Assembly (NCBI GenBank): GCA_028752905.1
Contig: JAQNBH010000015.1
Location: forward strand, 31,246,488 to 31,310,487
DNA from: Cladorhizidae sp. MBARI D1340-BT2
Lineage: Eukaryota > Porifera > Demospongiae > Poecilosclerida > Cladorhizidae
Reading direction: 5' to 3'
DNA length: 64,000 nt
In this document: piece after piece, positions 1 through 10,174 of the stretch
How the letters are laid out: the number at the start of each line of letters is the position of its first letter
Numbering within the stretch: position 1 is the first letter of the stretch
Translations under genes and position numbers: made by a program
The notes under the pieces: generated by a model
Seen by the model: only the letters and a program-made list of their open reading frames with translations
What the model was told of the DNA's origin: nothing
Databases searched by the model: none

Positions 1-589
1 AATATGGATGGTACTAAGTACATACCCCGTCAATCTCTCTGATGAGATGGTAACCAATATGGATGGTACTAAGTACATACCCCGTCAATCTCTCTGATGA
101 GATGGTAACCAATATGGATGTACTAAGTACATACCCCGTCAATCTCTCTGATGAGATGGTAACCAATATGGATGGTACTAAGTACATACCCCGTCAATCT
201 CTCTGATGAGATGGTAACCAATATGGATGGTACTAAGTACATACCCCGTCAATCTCTCTGATGAGATGGTAACCAATATGGATGGTACTAAGTACATACC
301 CCGTCAATCTCTCTGATGAGATGGTAACCAATATGGATGGTACTAAGTACATACCCCATCAATCTCTCTGATGAGATGGTAACCAATATGGATGGTACTA
401 AGTACATACCCCGTCAATCTCTCTGATGAGATGGTAACCAATATGGATGGTACTAAGTACATACCCCGTCAATCTCTCTGATGAGATGGTAACCAATATG
501 GATGGTACTAAGTACATACCCCGTCAATCTCTCTGATGAGATGGTAACCAATATGGATGGTACTAAGTACATACCCCGTCAATCTCTCT
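1..589. repeat. Minisatellite, 55-bp unit, about 10.7 copies
   Basis: Direct tandem copies of a 55-bp unit beginning AATATGGATGGTACTAAGTA and ending GATGAGATGGTAACC. Copies are nearly identical: one base is missing in the third copy and one CCGTC is changed to CCATC. The array runs off the left edge, so its true length is unknown. The period is not a multiple of three and no long open frame results. Confidence 0.97.
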
Positions 590-903
590 GATGATGAATG
601 CTAAAACGGTCATCTAGTTCTGAAATAAATCTCTCTGATGATGAATACTAAAATGGTCATCTAGTTCTGAAATAAATCTCTCTGATGATGAATGTCATCA
701 AGTTCTGAAATAAATCTCTCTGATGATGAATACTAAAACGGTCATCTAGTTCTGAAATAAATCTCTCTGATGATGAATGCTAAAACGGTCATCTAGTTCT
801 GAAATAAATCTCTCTGATGATGAATGCTAAAACGGTCATCTAGTTCTGAAATAAATCTCTCGGATGATGAATGCTAAAACGGTCACCTAGTTCTGAAATA
901 AGT
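575..903. repeat. Minisatellite, 47-bp unit, about 7 copies
   Basis: Unit carries ATCTCTCTGATGATGAATG, then CTAAAACGGTCATCTAGTTC and TGAAATAA. One copy is shortened by about 11 bp near position 690. It begins inside the last copy of the 55-bp array and reuses that array's AATCTCTCTGATGA segment, so the two arrays are fused through a shared module. It ends where the decayed hAT transposase reading begins. Confidence 0.95.
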
Positions 904-924
904 GGTCAACAAGAGGAATAGAAA

Positions 925-2680
925 TACATACTACTACGACAGTAATATTCACTTAGAGAATTGGCAGGAACATTGTCTCTGCGACGCTGGCTGGCGGCCA
1001 CAAAGTCTAGGCAAGGATGGCTGCATACCAATACTCTGACACAGTTTCTCAATAGTCTTGAACCATTGAGAGTGATGTGTGTCTATATTCCTCCTAACAT
1101 CCTTCAAAGTTGCAGTCACATTGCCAATCTCACCTACTGGTTCAACTCTTTCGCTTCAGCCTGAAGACTAGAGGTTAAGGCTGGGATATACCTGGCAATA
1201 ACTATAGCACTAAGGAAACCTGTTTGTGCTAATTGCTAGCAAAAGTGTCTGGCACCAGTTACCGAATCTGCAAGACCACTCGGTAGTAACACCTGCTGTG
1301 TATATGTTTTCCGTGCATGCCACAATAGAAGGATAAAGTTACTGGAAGAGGTTGAGAGCATCTAGTCACTGAACCCATCGAGTTCGGCAGAGGTCTTTAA
1401 CTTCTGAACTGCTGGGACTGGTTGTGTATCATCAATAGACTTTTCCAGAATGCGCTGGCATTTTAGATGAGCAGCAAAATACATAGCAACTTGACCTGAA
1501 TACCCATCATGTTACGAATACTAATATGACTGCACAACTGCCTGATGTGCAATGGAGATATAGTGCCAGAGAGTATTGAGATGTAACAATGGCTGCAGCC
1601 TCCCTTGTCCTACCACACATGTTTCCTGTGCCATCATAGGCTCGACCTCGCTACTTCGTGAGATATAAATTGCAATCTCTCAAGAACCCTAAAATCTTCT
1701 CCGCTAAGCAGCACCGGTGTGCCTCATTCAAGGAATGTGAGGAAGTCTTCCCTCACAAGGCTTGGATGAACATACTTGATGACAAGACTCAACTGCTCTC
1801 TATTAGTTAAAGTCAGTAACCTCATCTGCTATTACTGCAAACCACAAGGCTTTTTTCACATTCTGAATGAGCTGATCCCTAATATGCTCTCCAAGAATGC
1901 CAATAATTTGATTTTGAATAAAAGCTGATGTGTAAGTGGCATTTCTTGCAGCAGTGGCAAAATAGTCTTCTAGGACTTGATCGCCAGCCTTCAACTCTGG
2001 GTTCTAGTAAAGTCCAGAAATTGCCGTGGTTTGTTGATGTATGCTTCTCCACACCAGTGCCAGAATCATAATGGCCTCTCAAGGGAAGGTTTTGCCGCCA
2101 TACACGAAACAATTGTGTGTTTACAACATAGCAACTCTATCAGACCTCACCTTATCAAGTTGAGATTGAAGGTTAGGCTGACGACCACTCAAGACAAACA
2201 AATCCATCCGATCGAATGACTGCCAACTTGTGATGCACCTTTTCTGAATGCTTACACAGCAATTCTAACGCTTTGCCATTTCCCCCCAAATAGCGCTGAA
2301 TTAAAAGGCCAGGCTCTGAGCTATGATACCACACCACCGAGCAGCAACAGCTCAAGGAAGACAAAACCCACCATTGACCTGCTGGCTATACACTAGCCAA
2401 TGAGCGATCATTAGCGATCTTTGAAAATCTGTACTTTATACCATATCAGGAATATCACCACTAGCTAAGCCAATTGCTATAGCTCTGCATTGCAACGTAT
2501 CAGATTCCACTCTAGGCTTAGATCCAGCGATGAAGCTGATCACTGTCACAAACACTTGATATGACATCATCACCATCACTCACAGAATGATCAGTTTCAG
2601 ATATCTCCCCTTCAGCTTGTGACGGTGCTGCCTGTGCTTTGAAATACTTGTACAGTGATATTGCAATAATGGCAGCTGTT
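925..2680 (-). pseudogene. Decayed hAT transposase (ZMYM1-like, DUF4371 type)
   Basis: Read on the minus strand, this stretch matches the order of a ZMYM1-like hAT transposase, but in fragments separated by frameshifts and stops. In order: an acidic N-terminal piece with YKYF near 2,640; a piece with NLPLRGHYDSG near 2,080; the DUF4371-like segment with ATYTSAFIQNQIIG and ADEVTDF (1,803-1,994); GQGYDGTGNM and LALYLHC near 1,600; CRTRWVQ near 1,390; and a C-terminal piece with HSQWFKTIEKL and CGRQ near 1,030. The hydrophobic dimerisation domain expected after CGRQ is missing: similarity stops at the 47-bp minisatellite. No terminal inverted repeats were recognised. The family recalled is the domesticated ZMYM1 and 52-kDa-repressor-like hAT group. 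The copy is old and cannot encode an active enzyme. Confidence 0.8.
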
Positions 2681-2817
2681 TACGGCCACATGACATGGCA
2701 CAGTCAATGGTTTTCACTATACAATTAATGGTTAAGGACAGTTACTTTGAGGAGGGGGCATGCTGCATGAGTCAAATAAAAGTTAACCACAATTACATTG
2801 AGGATGTTGCTCAAGCT

Positions 2818-3127
2818 AGTCTCTAATGCTGCTATTGTTGGTTTCTAATGCTGCTTATGCTGGTCTCTAATGTTGCTCAAGCTAGTCTCTAATGCTGCTA
2901 TTGTTGGTCTCTAATGCTGCTCTTGTTGGTCACTAATGCTGCTCTTGCTAGTCTCCAATGCTGCTTATGTTGGTCTCTAATGCTGCTCTAGCTGGTCTCC
3001 AATGCTGCTCTTGCCGGTCTCTAATGCTGCTTATGCTGGTCTCTAATGCTGCTCTTGCTGCTCTAATGCTGCTCTCGCTAGTCTCTAATGCTTCTCTCAC
3101 TGGTCTCTAATTCTGCTCTCGCTAGTC
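2818..3127. repeat. Degenerate minisatellite, about 22-bp unit
   Basis: Repeats of CTAATGCTGCTCTTGCTGGT with substitutions (TTGCTAG, TATGTTG, CTCGCTA). About 14 copies, more diverged than the other arrays. The flanks 2,681-2,817 and 3,128-3,274 show nothing recognisable. Confidence 0.85.
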
Positions 3128-3274
3128 CCTACCTTTCTCCCTTCTGGATGTTTCTTTTCTCGGATGGTAATGCTGTTCTTCTCTATTTCCTGCTTCCTGT
3201 TAAGGTATTGTGATACTTGCTCTTACATAAATCTGTTTCTCTGATCAAGTAGCACACACACATAACCAAACGTA

Positions 3275-3297
3275 ATAGTAGTAGTAGTAGCAGCAGC

Positions 3298-3368
<71 letters not shown>

Positions 3369-3420
3369 TAACAATAACAATAACAACAACAACAACAATA
3401 ATAATAATAAGAAGAAGAAG
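3275..3420. repeat. (AAT)n / (AAC)n microsatellite
   Basis: Imperfect TAG, AAT, AAC and AAG trinucleotide run. It abuts the 5' truncation point of the LINE fragment. The similar AAT tail at its 3' end suggests this may be the tail of another copy or a shared target. Poly-Leu and poly-Tyr frames here are artefacts. Confidence 0.9.
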
Positions 3421-4177
3421 CTCCTGACACCCGCTCCAGAGCCCTGGCCCGCTCTTCTGCCATCTGCCATGCAGGGGATTGGTAAATGTAATTCCTTCGA
3501 AGGCCCTTGGCCTGCACTTGCAGGACAGGGATTTTCGTCTCTGTCTACAATACTAGCTTGGGCTTCAGATGACAGAGGAAGGGTCATCCTGCGCGATTTG
3601 CCAGAGAGTCTCTGATCCCTTAGGAGACCATCAAGTCGGCTGTAGAGGGAATCGCGATATGATTCAGAGACATGATTCTCTTAGAGATGTTCTTTTTATT
3701 GCCGCCCAGTCGGCAGCCCTCGCCCCAAGGAGAGAAGTTCCGTCCCTAATTCCTGGCTCGAAGAGTCGCCCGGCCGACCTCTACCTCCCGCGATGGAAGC
3801 AGGGCAAGCCGGCAGCCCTAGACGTCACAGTTATTTCAACCCTTCAACAGCTTACGGTCGATGGTGCTGCGGCAGTCCAGGGCTACGCTCTGTCCATAGG
3901 AGAAGATCGGAAACATGCAGCTCACAGCCAAGCCTGTCATGCTGCTGGTATCTCCTTCATTCCCCTAGTCATGGAGTCCCTCGGAGGATGGAGTGATGAG
4001 GCCGTGTCAGCCATCAAATCAATTGGCCGACTGCAAGGCCAGAGATTGGGCACCCTCCCAGAAGAGTGCATCACACACCTCTTTCAAAGGCTGTCCATCT
4101 GCCTCTGGAGGGGGAATGCAACCATGTGGGTTGGTCGGTTGTTAACCAGACCCCCCATGGTTGATGGACTTTTGTAG
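3421..4177 (+). pseudogene. 3' end of non-LTR retrotransposon with restriction-like endonuclease
   Basis: The intact part (3,569-4,177, 202 codons) begins with a CCHC-type knuckle, CAICQ then DPLGDHQVGC. A restriction-like endonuclease core follows: RPADLYLP and ALDVTV supply the spaced acidic residues expected of a PD-(D/E)XK fold. It ends in SIGRLQGQRLG and LFQRLSICLWRGNA. This order (knuckle then nuclease at the C terminus) is that of site-specific LINEs of the R2/NeSL/Dong type. Upstream, a piece with RSRALARSSA and a piece with LGLHLQDRDFRLCL belong to the same protein but lie in different frames, and an in-frame TAG sits just before LGLQM. The copy is 5'-truncated and dead. The ORF stop is followed directly by an AT-rich tail, as in such elements. 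Similarity is from memory of the family; exact clade not settled. Confidence 0.8.
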
Positions 4178-4184
4178 ACTGGAC

Positions 4185-4185
4185 C

Positions 4186-4269
<84 letters not shown>

Positions 4270-4300
4270 TATAAATATTATTAATAATAATAATAATAAT

Positions 4301-4333
<33 letters not shown>

Positions 4334-4342
4334 AATAATAGG
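4185..4342. repeat. (ATAATG)n (AAT)n (AAC)n microsatellite, probable LINE 3' tail
   Basis: Begins eight bases after the LINE stop codon with ATAATG repeats, then AAT, then AAC. Simple 3' tails made during target-primed reverse transcription look like this. Positions 4,343-4,615 hold nothing recognisable. Confidence 0.85.
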
Positions 4343-4616
4343 GAAACCCACCATATAAAAGCTATGCTAGTAGCAACACATTGTTAACTTACATTGCAGA
4401 CATAAGAGACAAGTGATTTAGACCTCTGCCCCTCGTAAGGCTCCACAGTCCACCCAGAACCCAAGTAGCACTGCATCATCAAAGATAGTAAATCACCATA
4501 TTGACACTGGAGCAGATGCTGGCCATTAAAAACCCAATTAATAAACTATCTTGTGAAAGTGTATCTTCACCACTTGAAACAGATGCCAATACAGCAACAA
4601 GTCTCCCTTGCAAGTG

Positions 4617-4650
<34 letters not shown>

Positions 4651-4668
4651 ACACACACACACACCCAA
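4617..4668. repeat. (CA)n microsatellite
   Basis: CA dinucleotide run with a few CCA interruptions. Nothing else recognised from 4,669 to 4,980. Confidence 0.95.
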
Positions 4669-4980
4669 CCCTCCAGCCAGGTGAGTAACCTGCCCCTATC
4701 TCCCCCAACCGTTAGGTCCCTAGTGCTTCTCTGATGATATAGAGGCCATGGCAGTGACATAAGATTGATTTACTCTGCAGCATGGCTGGCATGTAAGCAC
4801 ATCCATAAGTACATGCATATTCTATATGTGCGGTAGTGCAGAGTGCTGTCAGAACAGCGCCTCACATGCATCATACATTATTCTTTTTTAATTTCCTGCC
4901 AAGTGCATCAGAGCCTAAAAAAGACCGAGCTTTATCTTAGCCAAGGGTCTAAGAAATGGTTTTCATTAGGTCAAGGGAGA

Positions 4981-5170
4981 AGGAGTGGCAAGTCTAGAGG
5001 AAAAGGTCATGGCAGGTCTTCATACTCGGTGCAAACACAACAATGGTGGCACTTGTTGACATTGAGGAACCAAGGCAATGGCAGATCTTCATACTCAGTG
5101 CAAACACAACAATGGTGGCACTTGTTGCAAGGACATTGATGAACCAAGGCAATGGCAGGTCTTCAGGGAA
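4981..5170. repeat. Short tandem duplication, about 72-82-bp unit, 2 to 3 copies
   Basis: The segment with TCTTCATACTCGGTGCAAAC and ACAATGGTGGCACTTGTTG occurs twice, followed by a third partial copy (GAACCAAGGCAATGGCAGGT). Probably a minisatellite at an early stage. Confidence 0.8.
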
Positions 5171-5323
5171 AAAGTACGATGGAAATGGCACTTCCAAACA
5201 CGAATGGGCATGACAACAGTCCTCTCCCCCCCTTAACTTTTGTAGTTAATGCGTAGATAGAATGGTAGTGGCCTTAAACTGGCACAGGCACAAACCAGTC
5301 AAATTAGAAGCCTGTAACACAAT

Positions 5324-5940
5324 GAGCAGCTGGTTGTTCTTGACTGCTGCAGCCAATGCTAGGATGGGGCTCCTCCCAGCGAGCAGCTTGTTGTTCTTGA
5401 CTGCTGCAGCCAATGCTAGGATGGGGCTCCTCCCAGCGAGCAGCTTGTTGCTCTTGACTGCTGCAGCCAATGCTAGGATGGGGCTCCTCCCAGCGAGCAG
5501 CTGGTTGTTCTTGACTGCTGCAGCCAATGCTCGGATGGGACTCCTCCCAGCGAGCAGCTTGTTGTTCTTGACTGCTGCAGCCAATGCTCGGATGGGGCTC
5601 CTCCCAGCGAGCAGCTTGTTGTTCTTGACTGCTGCAGCCAATGCTAGGATGGGGCTCCTCCCAGCGAGCAGCTTGTTGTTCTTGACTGCTGCAGCCAATG
5701 CTAGGATGGGGCTCCTCCCAGCGAGCAGCTTGTTGTTCTTGACTGCTGCAGCCAATGCTAGGATGGGGCTCCTCCCAGCGAGCAGCTGGTTGTTCTTGAC
5801 TGCTGCAGCCAATGCTCGGATGGGACTCCTCCCAGCGAGCAGCTTGTTGTTCTTGACTGCTGCAGCCAATGCTCGGATGGGGCTCCTCCCAGCGAGCAGC
5901 TTGTTGTTCTTGACTGCTGCAGCCAATGCTAGGATGGGCA
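5324..5940. repeat. Minisatellite, 57-bp unit, about 10.8 copies, with higher-order structure
   Basis: Unit starts GCAGCTTGTTGTTCTTGACT and ends CTCCTCCCAGCGA. The 57-bp period (19 codons) keeps a frame open on both strands, giving a 249-codon plus and a 226-codon minus frame; neither has signs of being a gene. Variant sites (CTGG versus CTTG, TAGG versus TCGG, GGGACT versus GGGGCT) recur five units apart, so a multi-unit block has been duplicated. Confidence 0.95.
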
Positions 5941-6051
5941 GCCAGGGTAAGAGCTCTCTCTATAGGGTATATAGCATTTTCTCACTGCTGCCTTCGGTCG
6001 TTGAACTCTAGCACATGAAACAGAGCACATTTTAAAATAAAACCCATTTAA

Positions 6052-6205
6052 TAATCGATATTGCTTAGTCAGCATTATTAAGTCAGCATTATTAATTGGT
6101 ATTGCTTAGTCAGCATTATTTTAATTGATATTGCTTAGTCAGCATTATTTTAATTGATATTGCTTAGTCAGCATAATTGATATTGCTTAAGTCAGCATTA
6201 TTTGC
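6052..6205. repeat. AT-rich minisatellite, about 28-bp unit, about 5.5 copies
   Basis: Copies of TTGATATTGCTTAGTCAGCA with ATTATTTTAA spacers of varying length. Confidence 0.88.
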
Positions 6206-6235
6206 TTATTCTTAATATATATATATTGTATATCT

Positions 6236-6309
6236 CATCAAGTCTGGCATGAAAGCCTGTATATATTCCAGTGCCGGTATATATGCACGCTTTCATGCCA
6301 AACTTGATG
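6236..6309. repeat. Imperfect inverted repeat (31-bp arms, 12-bp loop)
   Basis: Left arm 6,236-6,266 and right arm 6,279-6,309 are complementary at 28 of 31 positions. The core TGGCATGAAAGC is mirrored by GCTTTCATGCCA. It could be a small fold-back element or a cruciform-forming site. No target duplication was recognised. Nothing was recognised from 6,310 to 6,900. Confidence 0.85.
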
Positions 6310-6904
6310 ATGAAAACTGCGGCCAGATAGAAGCCCTGAGCATGTCCAGTCTGGTTATTTTGTGTGCATGAGCTGTTTTTGTTGACTGACAATATTTTAA
6401 CCCTATAGAGTGCACACCATCAATATCCAGCGCTGGAATTAGATGGCAGGTGGTCAGCATATTTACAGGTTTGTTTGGTCATTTTCACATCCTATTCTAT
6501 TGAAGAAATTGTTCGTTGAAGAGATTATTCGTCAATAATGGAGTATTTCTAGGCAGTTAATCAATGATGATGCAAAAAAAGGGACAACTCTAAGAAGATT
6601 AAGACGTGTCTTCATCCTTCCGCATCCCCACAAGCCTGCAATCAAGTTTCCATCTCGAACAGGTCAGTATTTACAACCATCAGCTTCTTAATTGTGCAGT
6701 TCTCTCCCACTTCCTAATGATGTAGGTGTTAGCATTTGCCATCATGATTTTAGAGTCACACTGTTTAACTTCTTCATGACTAATTCACGTCCTGCGAGCG
6801 AAACATTTCAACCTCTAAAGTTTAAAGGCGAATTGTTAAAAGAGCACAGGCTGGAACTAACAACATCTTGACAACCAGCGTTTTAAATGGTGCTAACTGA
6901 TTGG

Positions 6905-7055
6905 CAACTTGGTTATTATAAAAACCTTCTCAATAATCAACTTGAAATTTTATTCTCTCGATGTTTCGACTAGATGCTCTAGCCTTCTTCAGCAATAATG
7001 TGATGCTAAGATTCACATGAGCCTGCTATATACCCGGTAGCTAGCTATCCATGAC
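6905..7055 (-). mobile_element. Penelope-like element terminal fragment (pLTR-like), copy 1
   Basis: On the minus strand this reads CTGAAGA, GGCTAGAGCATCTAGTC, GAAACATCGAG, then TTCAAGTTGATTATTGAGAA. The same 125-bp stretch occurs at 35,330-35,460 directly after a GIY-YIG coding fragment, and related pieces lie near 40,925 and 53,850. The association with GIY-YIG makes a Penelope-like retroelement terminus the best reading. Confidence 0.6.
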
Positions 7056-7059
7056 ATGC

Positions 7060-7392
7060 TACCAGCACCCACGTCCAGCATGTGAACCTGCACTTGTGTC
7101 TAGCACATGAACCAGCGCATGTGTCTAGCATGTGAACCGGCACATGTGTCTAGCATGTGAATTGGCACATGTGTCCAGCATGTGAACCTGCACATGTGTC
7201 CAGCATGTGAACTGACACATGTGTCTAGCATGTGAACCGGCACATGTGTCTAGCATGTGAACCGGCACATGTGTCTAGCATGTGAATTGGCACAGGTGTC
7301 TAGCATGTGAACCGGCACATGTGTCCAGCATGTGAACTGACACATGTGTCTAGCATGTGAACCGGCACATGTGTCCAGCATGTGAACCGGCA
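7060..7392. repeat. Minisatellite, 25-bp unit, about 13 copies
   Basis: Unit ACATGTGTCTAGCATGTGAA plus CCGGC, with TCCAGC, AACTGAC and AATTGGC variants. It runs straight into the hAT fragment at 7,390. Confidence 0.93.
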
Positions 7393-7862
7393 CAAGATTC
7401 TTGCCGAGTTCTATGGAAAAGAAGCAGAGGTTGAGTATGTGGGGACGACTTACACCTCACCTCCATTGCTTGATGGCAATGAGCTTCTTTCAGAGTGGAA
7501 GATATTTAGACAGGCTTTGCTAGTGGAGAAAAAGGCAATAATGGAACGTAAAGAAGAGTCGGTATCTCCTAGCATGCAAGAAATCCTGGACGAGATGAAC
7601 AAGTCACATACGTACGGAGGAATTTACCCCGAGACGTGAAGCTATTGAACATTACAATGGCACTTCCTGTTGGCACAGCAACAGTATCTAGAGCATTCCT
7701 TTAGTCAAATGAAGTTGATTAAAACTCGCCTACGCAGTCGTCTATTTGACTCGCACCTAGAACATTTAGTATAGAGGGTCCTCCATTGACCGATGTGGAC
7801 TTTAATGCAATTCACGACATTTTTAAACAGAAAAATAGATGCATTTTACTTTAACTCACTGT
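7385..7862 (+). pseudogene. hAT transposase C-terminal fragment (dimerisation domain), broken
   Basis: The open part encodes ILAEFYGKEAEVEYVG, then LLSEWKIFRQALL and PSMQEILDEMN before a TGA at 7,637. Beyond the stop, in shifting frames, come ALPVGTATVSRAF, MKLIKTRLRSRLF, and IEGPPLTDVDFNAIHDIF. In hAT transposases the motif LPVSTADCERSFS followed by IKTRLRNRL is the C-terminal dimerisation domain, so this is the tail of such a protein, close to zinc-finger-862-like copies. The RSF-type serine block is degraded and several stops are present. The 5' part is lost at the 25-bp array. Not functional. Confidence 0.8.
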
Positions 7863-7898
7863 ATTGTAATTTTTATATTTATTGTGAAAATTCTTGGG

Positions 7899-7899
7899 T

Positions 7900-7932
<33 letters not shown>
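7899..7932. repeat. Poly(G) tract
   Basis: About 30 consecutive G after TGGGTG. Length is likely to be inaccurate in an assembly. Confidence 0.95.
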
Positions 7933-7969
7933 TATCCCTGGGCTTCCCCCCTGTGTATGAAACCCTGCT

Positions 7970-8466
7970 AGTTGCCCGTGCTACATGACCTTATCTACCG
8001 TAGTTGCCCGTGCTACATGACCTTATCTACCCTAGTTGCCCGTGCTACATGACCTTATCTACCCTAGTTGCCCCGTGCTACATGACCTTAGCTACCCTAG
8101 TTGCCCCGTGCTACATGACCTATCTATCATACATAGTTGCCCCATCCTACATGACCTTATCTACCCTAGTTGCCCCGTGCTACATGACCTTATCTACCCT
8201 AGTTGCCCCGTGCTACATGACCTTATCTACCCTAGTTGCCCCGTGCTACATGACCTTATCTACCCTAGTTGCCCCGTGCTACATGACCTTATCTACCCTA
8301 GTTGCCCCGTGCTACATGAACTTATCTACCCTAGTTGCCCCGTGCTACATGACCTTATCTACCCTAGTTGCCCCGTGCTACATGACCTTATCTACCCTAG
8401 TTGCCCTGTGCTTATCTACCATAGTTGCCCTGTGCTACATGACCTTATCTACCATAGCTAGTTGCT
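7970..8466. repeat. Minisatellite, 33-bp unit, about 14 copies
   Basis: Unit CCTAGTTGCCCCGTGCTACA then TGACCTTATCTAC. The multiple-of-three period creates two overlapping plus frames of 141 and 154 codons that are artefacts. One 39-bp and one truncated copy occur (8,116-8,155 and 8,405-8,425). Confidence 0.95.
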
Positions 8467-9183
8467 AATCCAGTTAGTCAGTGGAGAGGTTATTGCTGAG
8501 TCAGCGTGACATCGGCAATATACATGCGTGATGTATGCAGAGTTCTGATTGCTTTAATTACAGGCCCTGCTGGATTGAGAAGGCTCTTTAAGTATTGTCA
8601 TGGCGACTATCATAACAGATGCTCCAGATACACAACATTGCTGGGAGCCACATAAACCCTGCTTGCTAAGTTCCTCCCGTTGTTAAGTGCCCACCTGTCT
8701 GTTAATGAAGCGTCAGTCTTTCTGGCACTACTCAGAGCCTCTTTGTCTGATGTGTGACCCCCTGGCATTATGCTGCTGCCACTCCGATTACCAGTCACAC
8801 AGGAAGACAACTTTGCAAAGGCGGCCCTGATGGTCCGTCCAGCCAGTCCGGCTTTGGCCAGACCACTTCCAGTACAGCATTAAATTAATGGGTGTGGTCC
8901 ATAAGAAGGTGCATGTGCGTTGCCATGCGACTCATGTCAGCTACGAACAGCACTAGTGCAATACGACGAGTGGATGCAAGCCACTAAATGACATGTCACA
9001 TGATGACAAGGATCACACAGACAATCTCACCGTATTTCTTTGATTAGAACGCACCCCTCGATTGCCGCAGATACTTTCTCGAATGAAATAGAACGTGCCT
9101 TGAATAGTAGGCGTAGTTCGCTAGACAGGAGCTCATGGAACGGATAAACACACGTGTCCTAATCGGGGAAATGGGTAATTTAC
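8467..9183. other. Unique sequence, no gene recognised
   Basis: Non-repetitive and moderate GC. A minus-strand open stretch at 8,695-8,810 has splice-like borders but no recognisable protein. Nothing firm. Confidence 0.5.
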
Positions 9184-9272
9184 TTTGTACAGGGGTAGCC
9201 AGAAGTGTTTGAATAACTTCTTCCTGCAGCACTAAAATGTTAGTCAGCTGTTGCAGGTGCAATACTACTGGG
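9184..9272 (-). CDS. Candidate internal exon, unknown protein
   Basis: On the minus strand a T-rich tract ending AAACATTAG precedes an 89-bp open segment, which ends at GTACAAA followed by GTAAAT. It encodes 29 residues with leucine/valine spacing that could form a helix (VVLHLQQLT, VLQEEVIQTLL). The phase leaves one base at each end. No neighbour exon that fits in phase was found and I do not recognise the protein. It could belong to the START-like gene's downstream part or be a chance pair of splice-like sites. Confidence 0.25.
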
Positions 9273-10174
9273 CTAATGTTTAAAAAAACACCCACCCCAA
9301 GAGACCACACCCACTTCCTGGCCTGGCCATCCTAAAGTCACCCCGAGCCGCTCTGCTTTGTGACGTGGGGGTCCGATAACCTTTTGGCATGGAAACAGAA
9401 AGATAGGTGTGCACCGAAGCTAAAAGCATGTGCGAAAGAGGGGCCATTTATGACAACAACATTGAAGAATTTCTGTAAGTCATCACTCTCAACCCTGCGT
9501 GCGTATTTTCCATGAAACACTCGGTCCCCGCAAGGGAAATTGCTGCGTGGAGTGCAAAATTGGAGGATCTAGAGGATGGAGAGAAATACGTGTCCCTAAT
9601 TGCTTGCATGGCTTTGGATTGCCACTAGCTTCATTCCAAATGATGGAAATCTCTTTTATTTTTATATAAGAATGCACGAGGTAGAATTGAAGACGGAGTG
9701 CTCGTATGACATCAGGTTAGTCGCTCTTTCAATTCCTATCACTCACTATGATGATATCTTGGAGGCTATTCAAGAATTTAAAGAAACAGGTCTAGTATGT
9801 GCTAATGTTAATTGATTACTTCCAGCTCTGGGGGAGTAATTTCTGTTACTGAGGGATATTCCCCCCCCCCCCCCTCCCCTCTTTTCCTGTCTCCACTCTG
9901 TGGTAATGTTTGAATGTACATGCTCCTCTGAGCTTCCTGGCTCACACCCGGGGCAGCCTCTGAGAGAAATACGTATACCCGAAGATGCACTTAGAGATAA
10001 GGGTCCTAATATGGGAAGGTGTCGCCAATCACGCTCTTTTGCACCAACCACCAAACAACAACAACAAAAACAGACAAAAACAACAACAACAAAAATTCCC
10101 AAGGCATAAATAAAATACAGGGGAAAAACAAAGAAAGAAACAAAAATGTCGGTGAAAATAATTATGTGCATGGG
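9273..10174. other. Unique sequence with poly(C) and A-rich tracts
   Basis: Contains a poly(C) run at 9,861-9,875 and an AAC-rich stretch at 10,046-10,100. Short open segments around 9,500-9,620 are not recognisable. Confidence 0.5.

Noticed and set aside
1..900. CRISPR-like array of repeats and spacers
   Set aside because: The units are contiguous and nearly identical over their whole length, with no variable spacers, in a clearly eukaryotic context.
577..903. CTGATGA ... GAAA in the 47-bp repeat as a hammerhead ribozyme
   Set aside because: The sequence between the two core motifs does not form a stem, so it is a chance word match.
4142..4354. Poly-Leu, poly-Val and poly-Tyr frames around 3.2-3.6 and 4.1-4.35 kb
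   Set aside because: Translations of AAT/AAC microsatellites.
8695..8810. Minus-strand open segment with splice-like borders (GSSIMPGGHTSDKEALSS)
   Set aside because: The phase does not fit the candidate exon at 9,184 and no protein is recognised.
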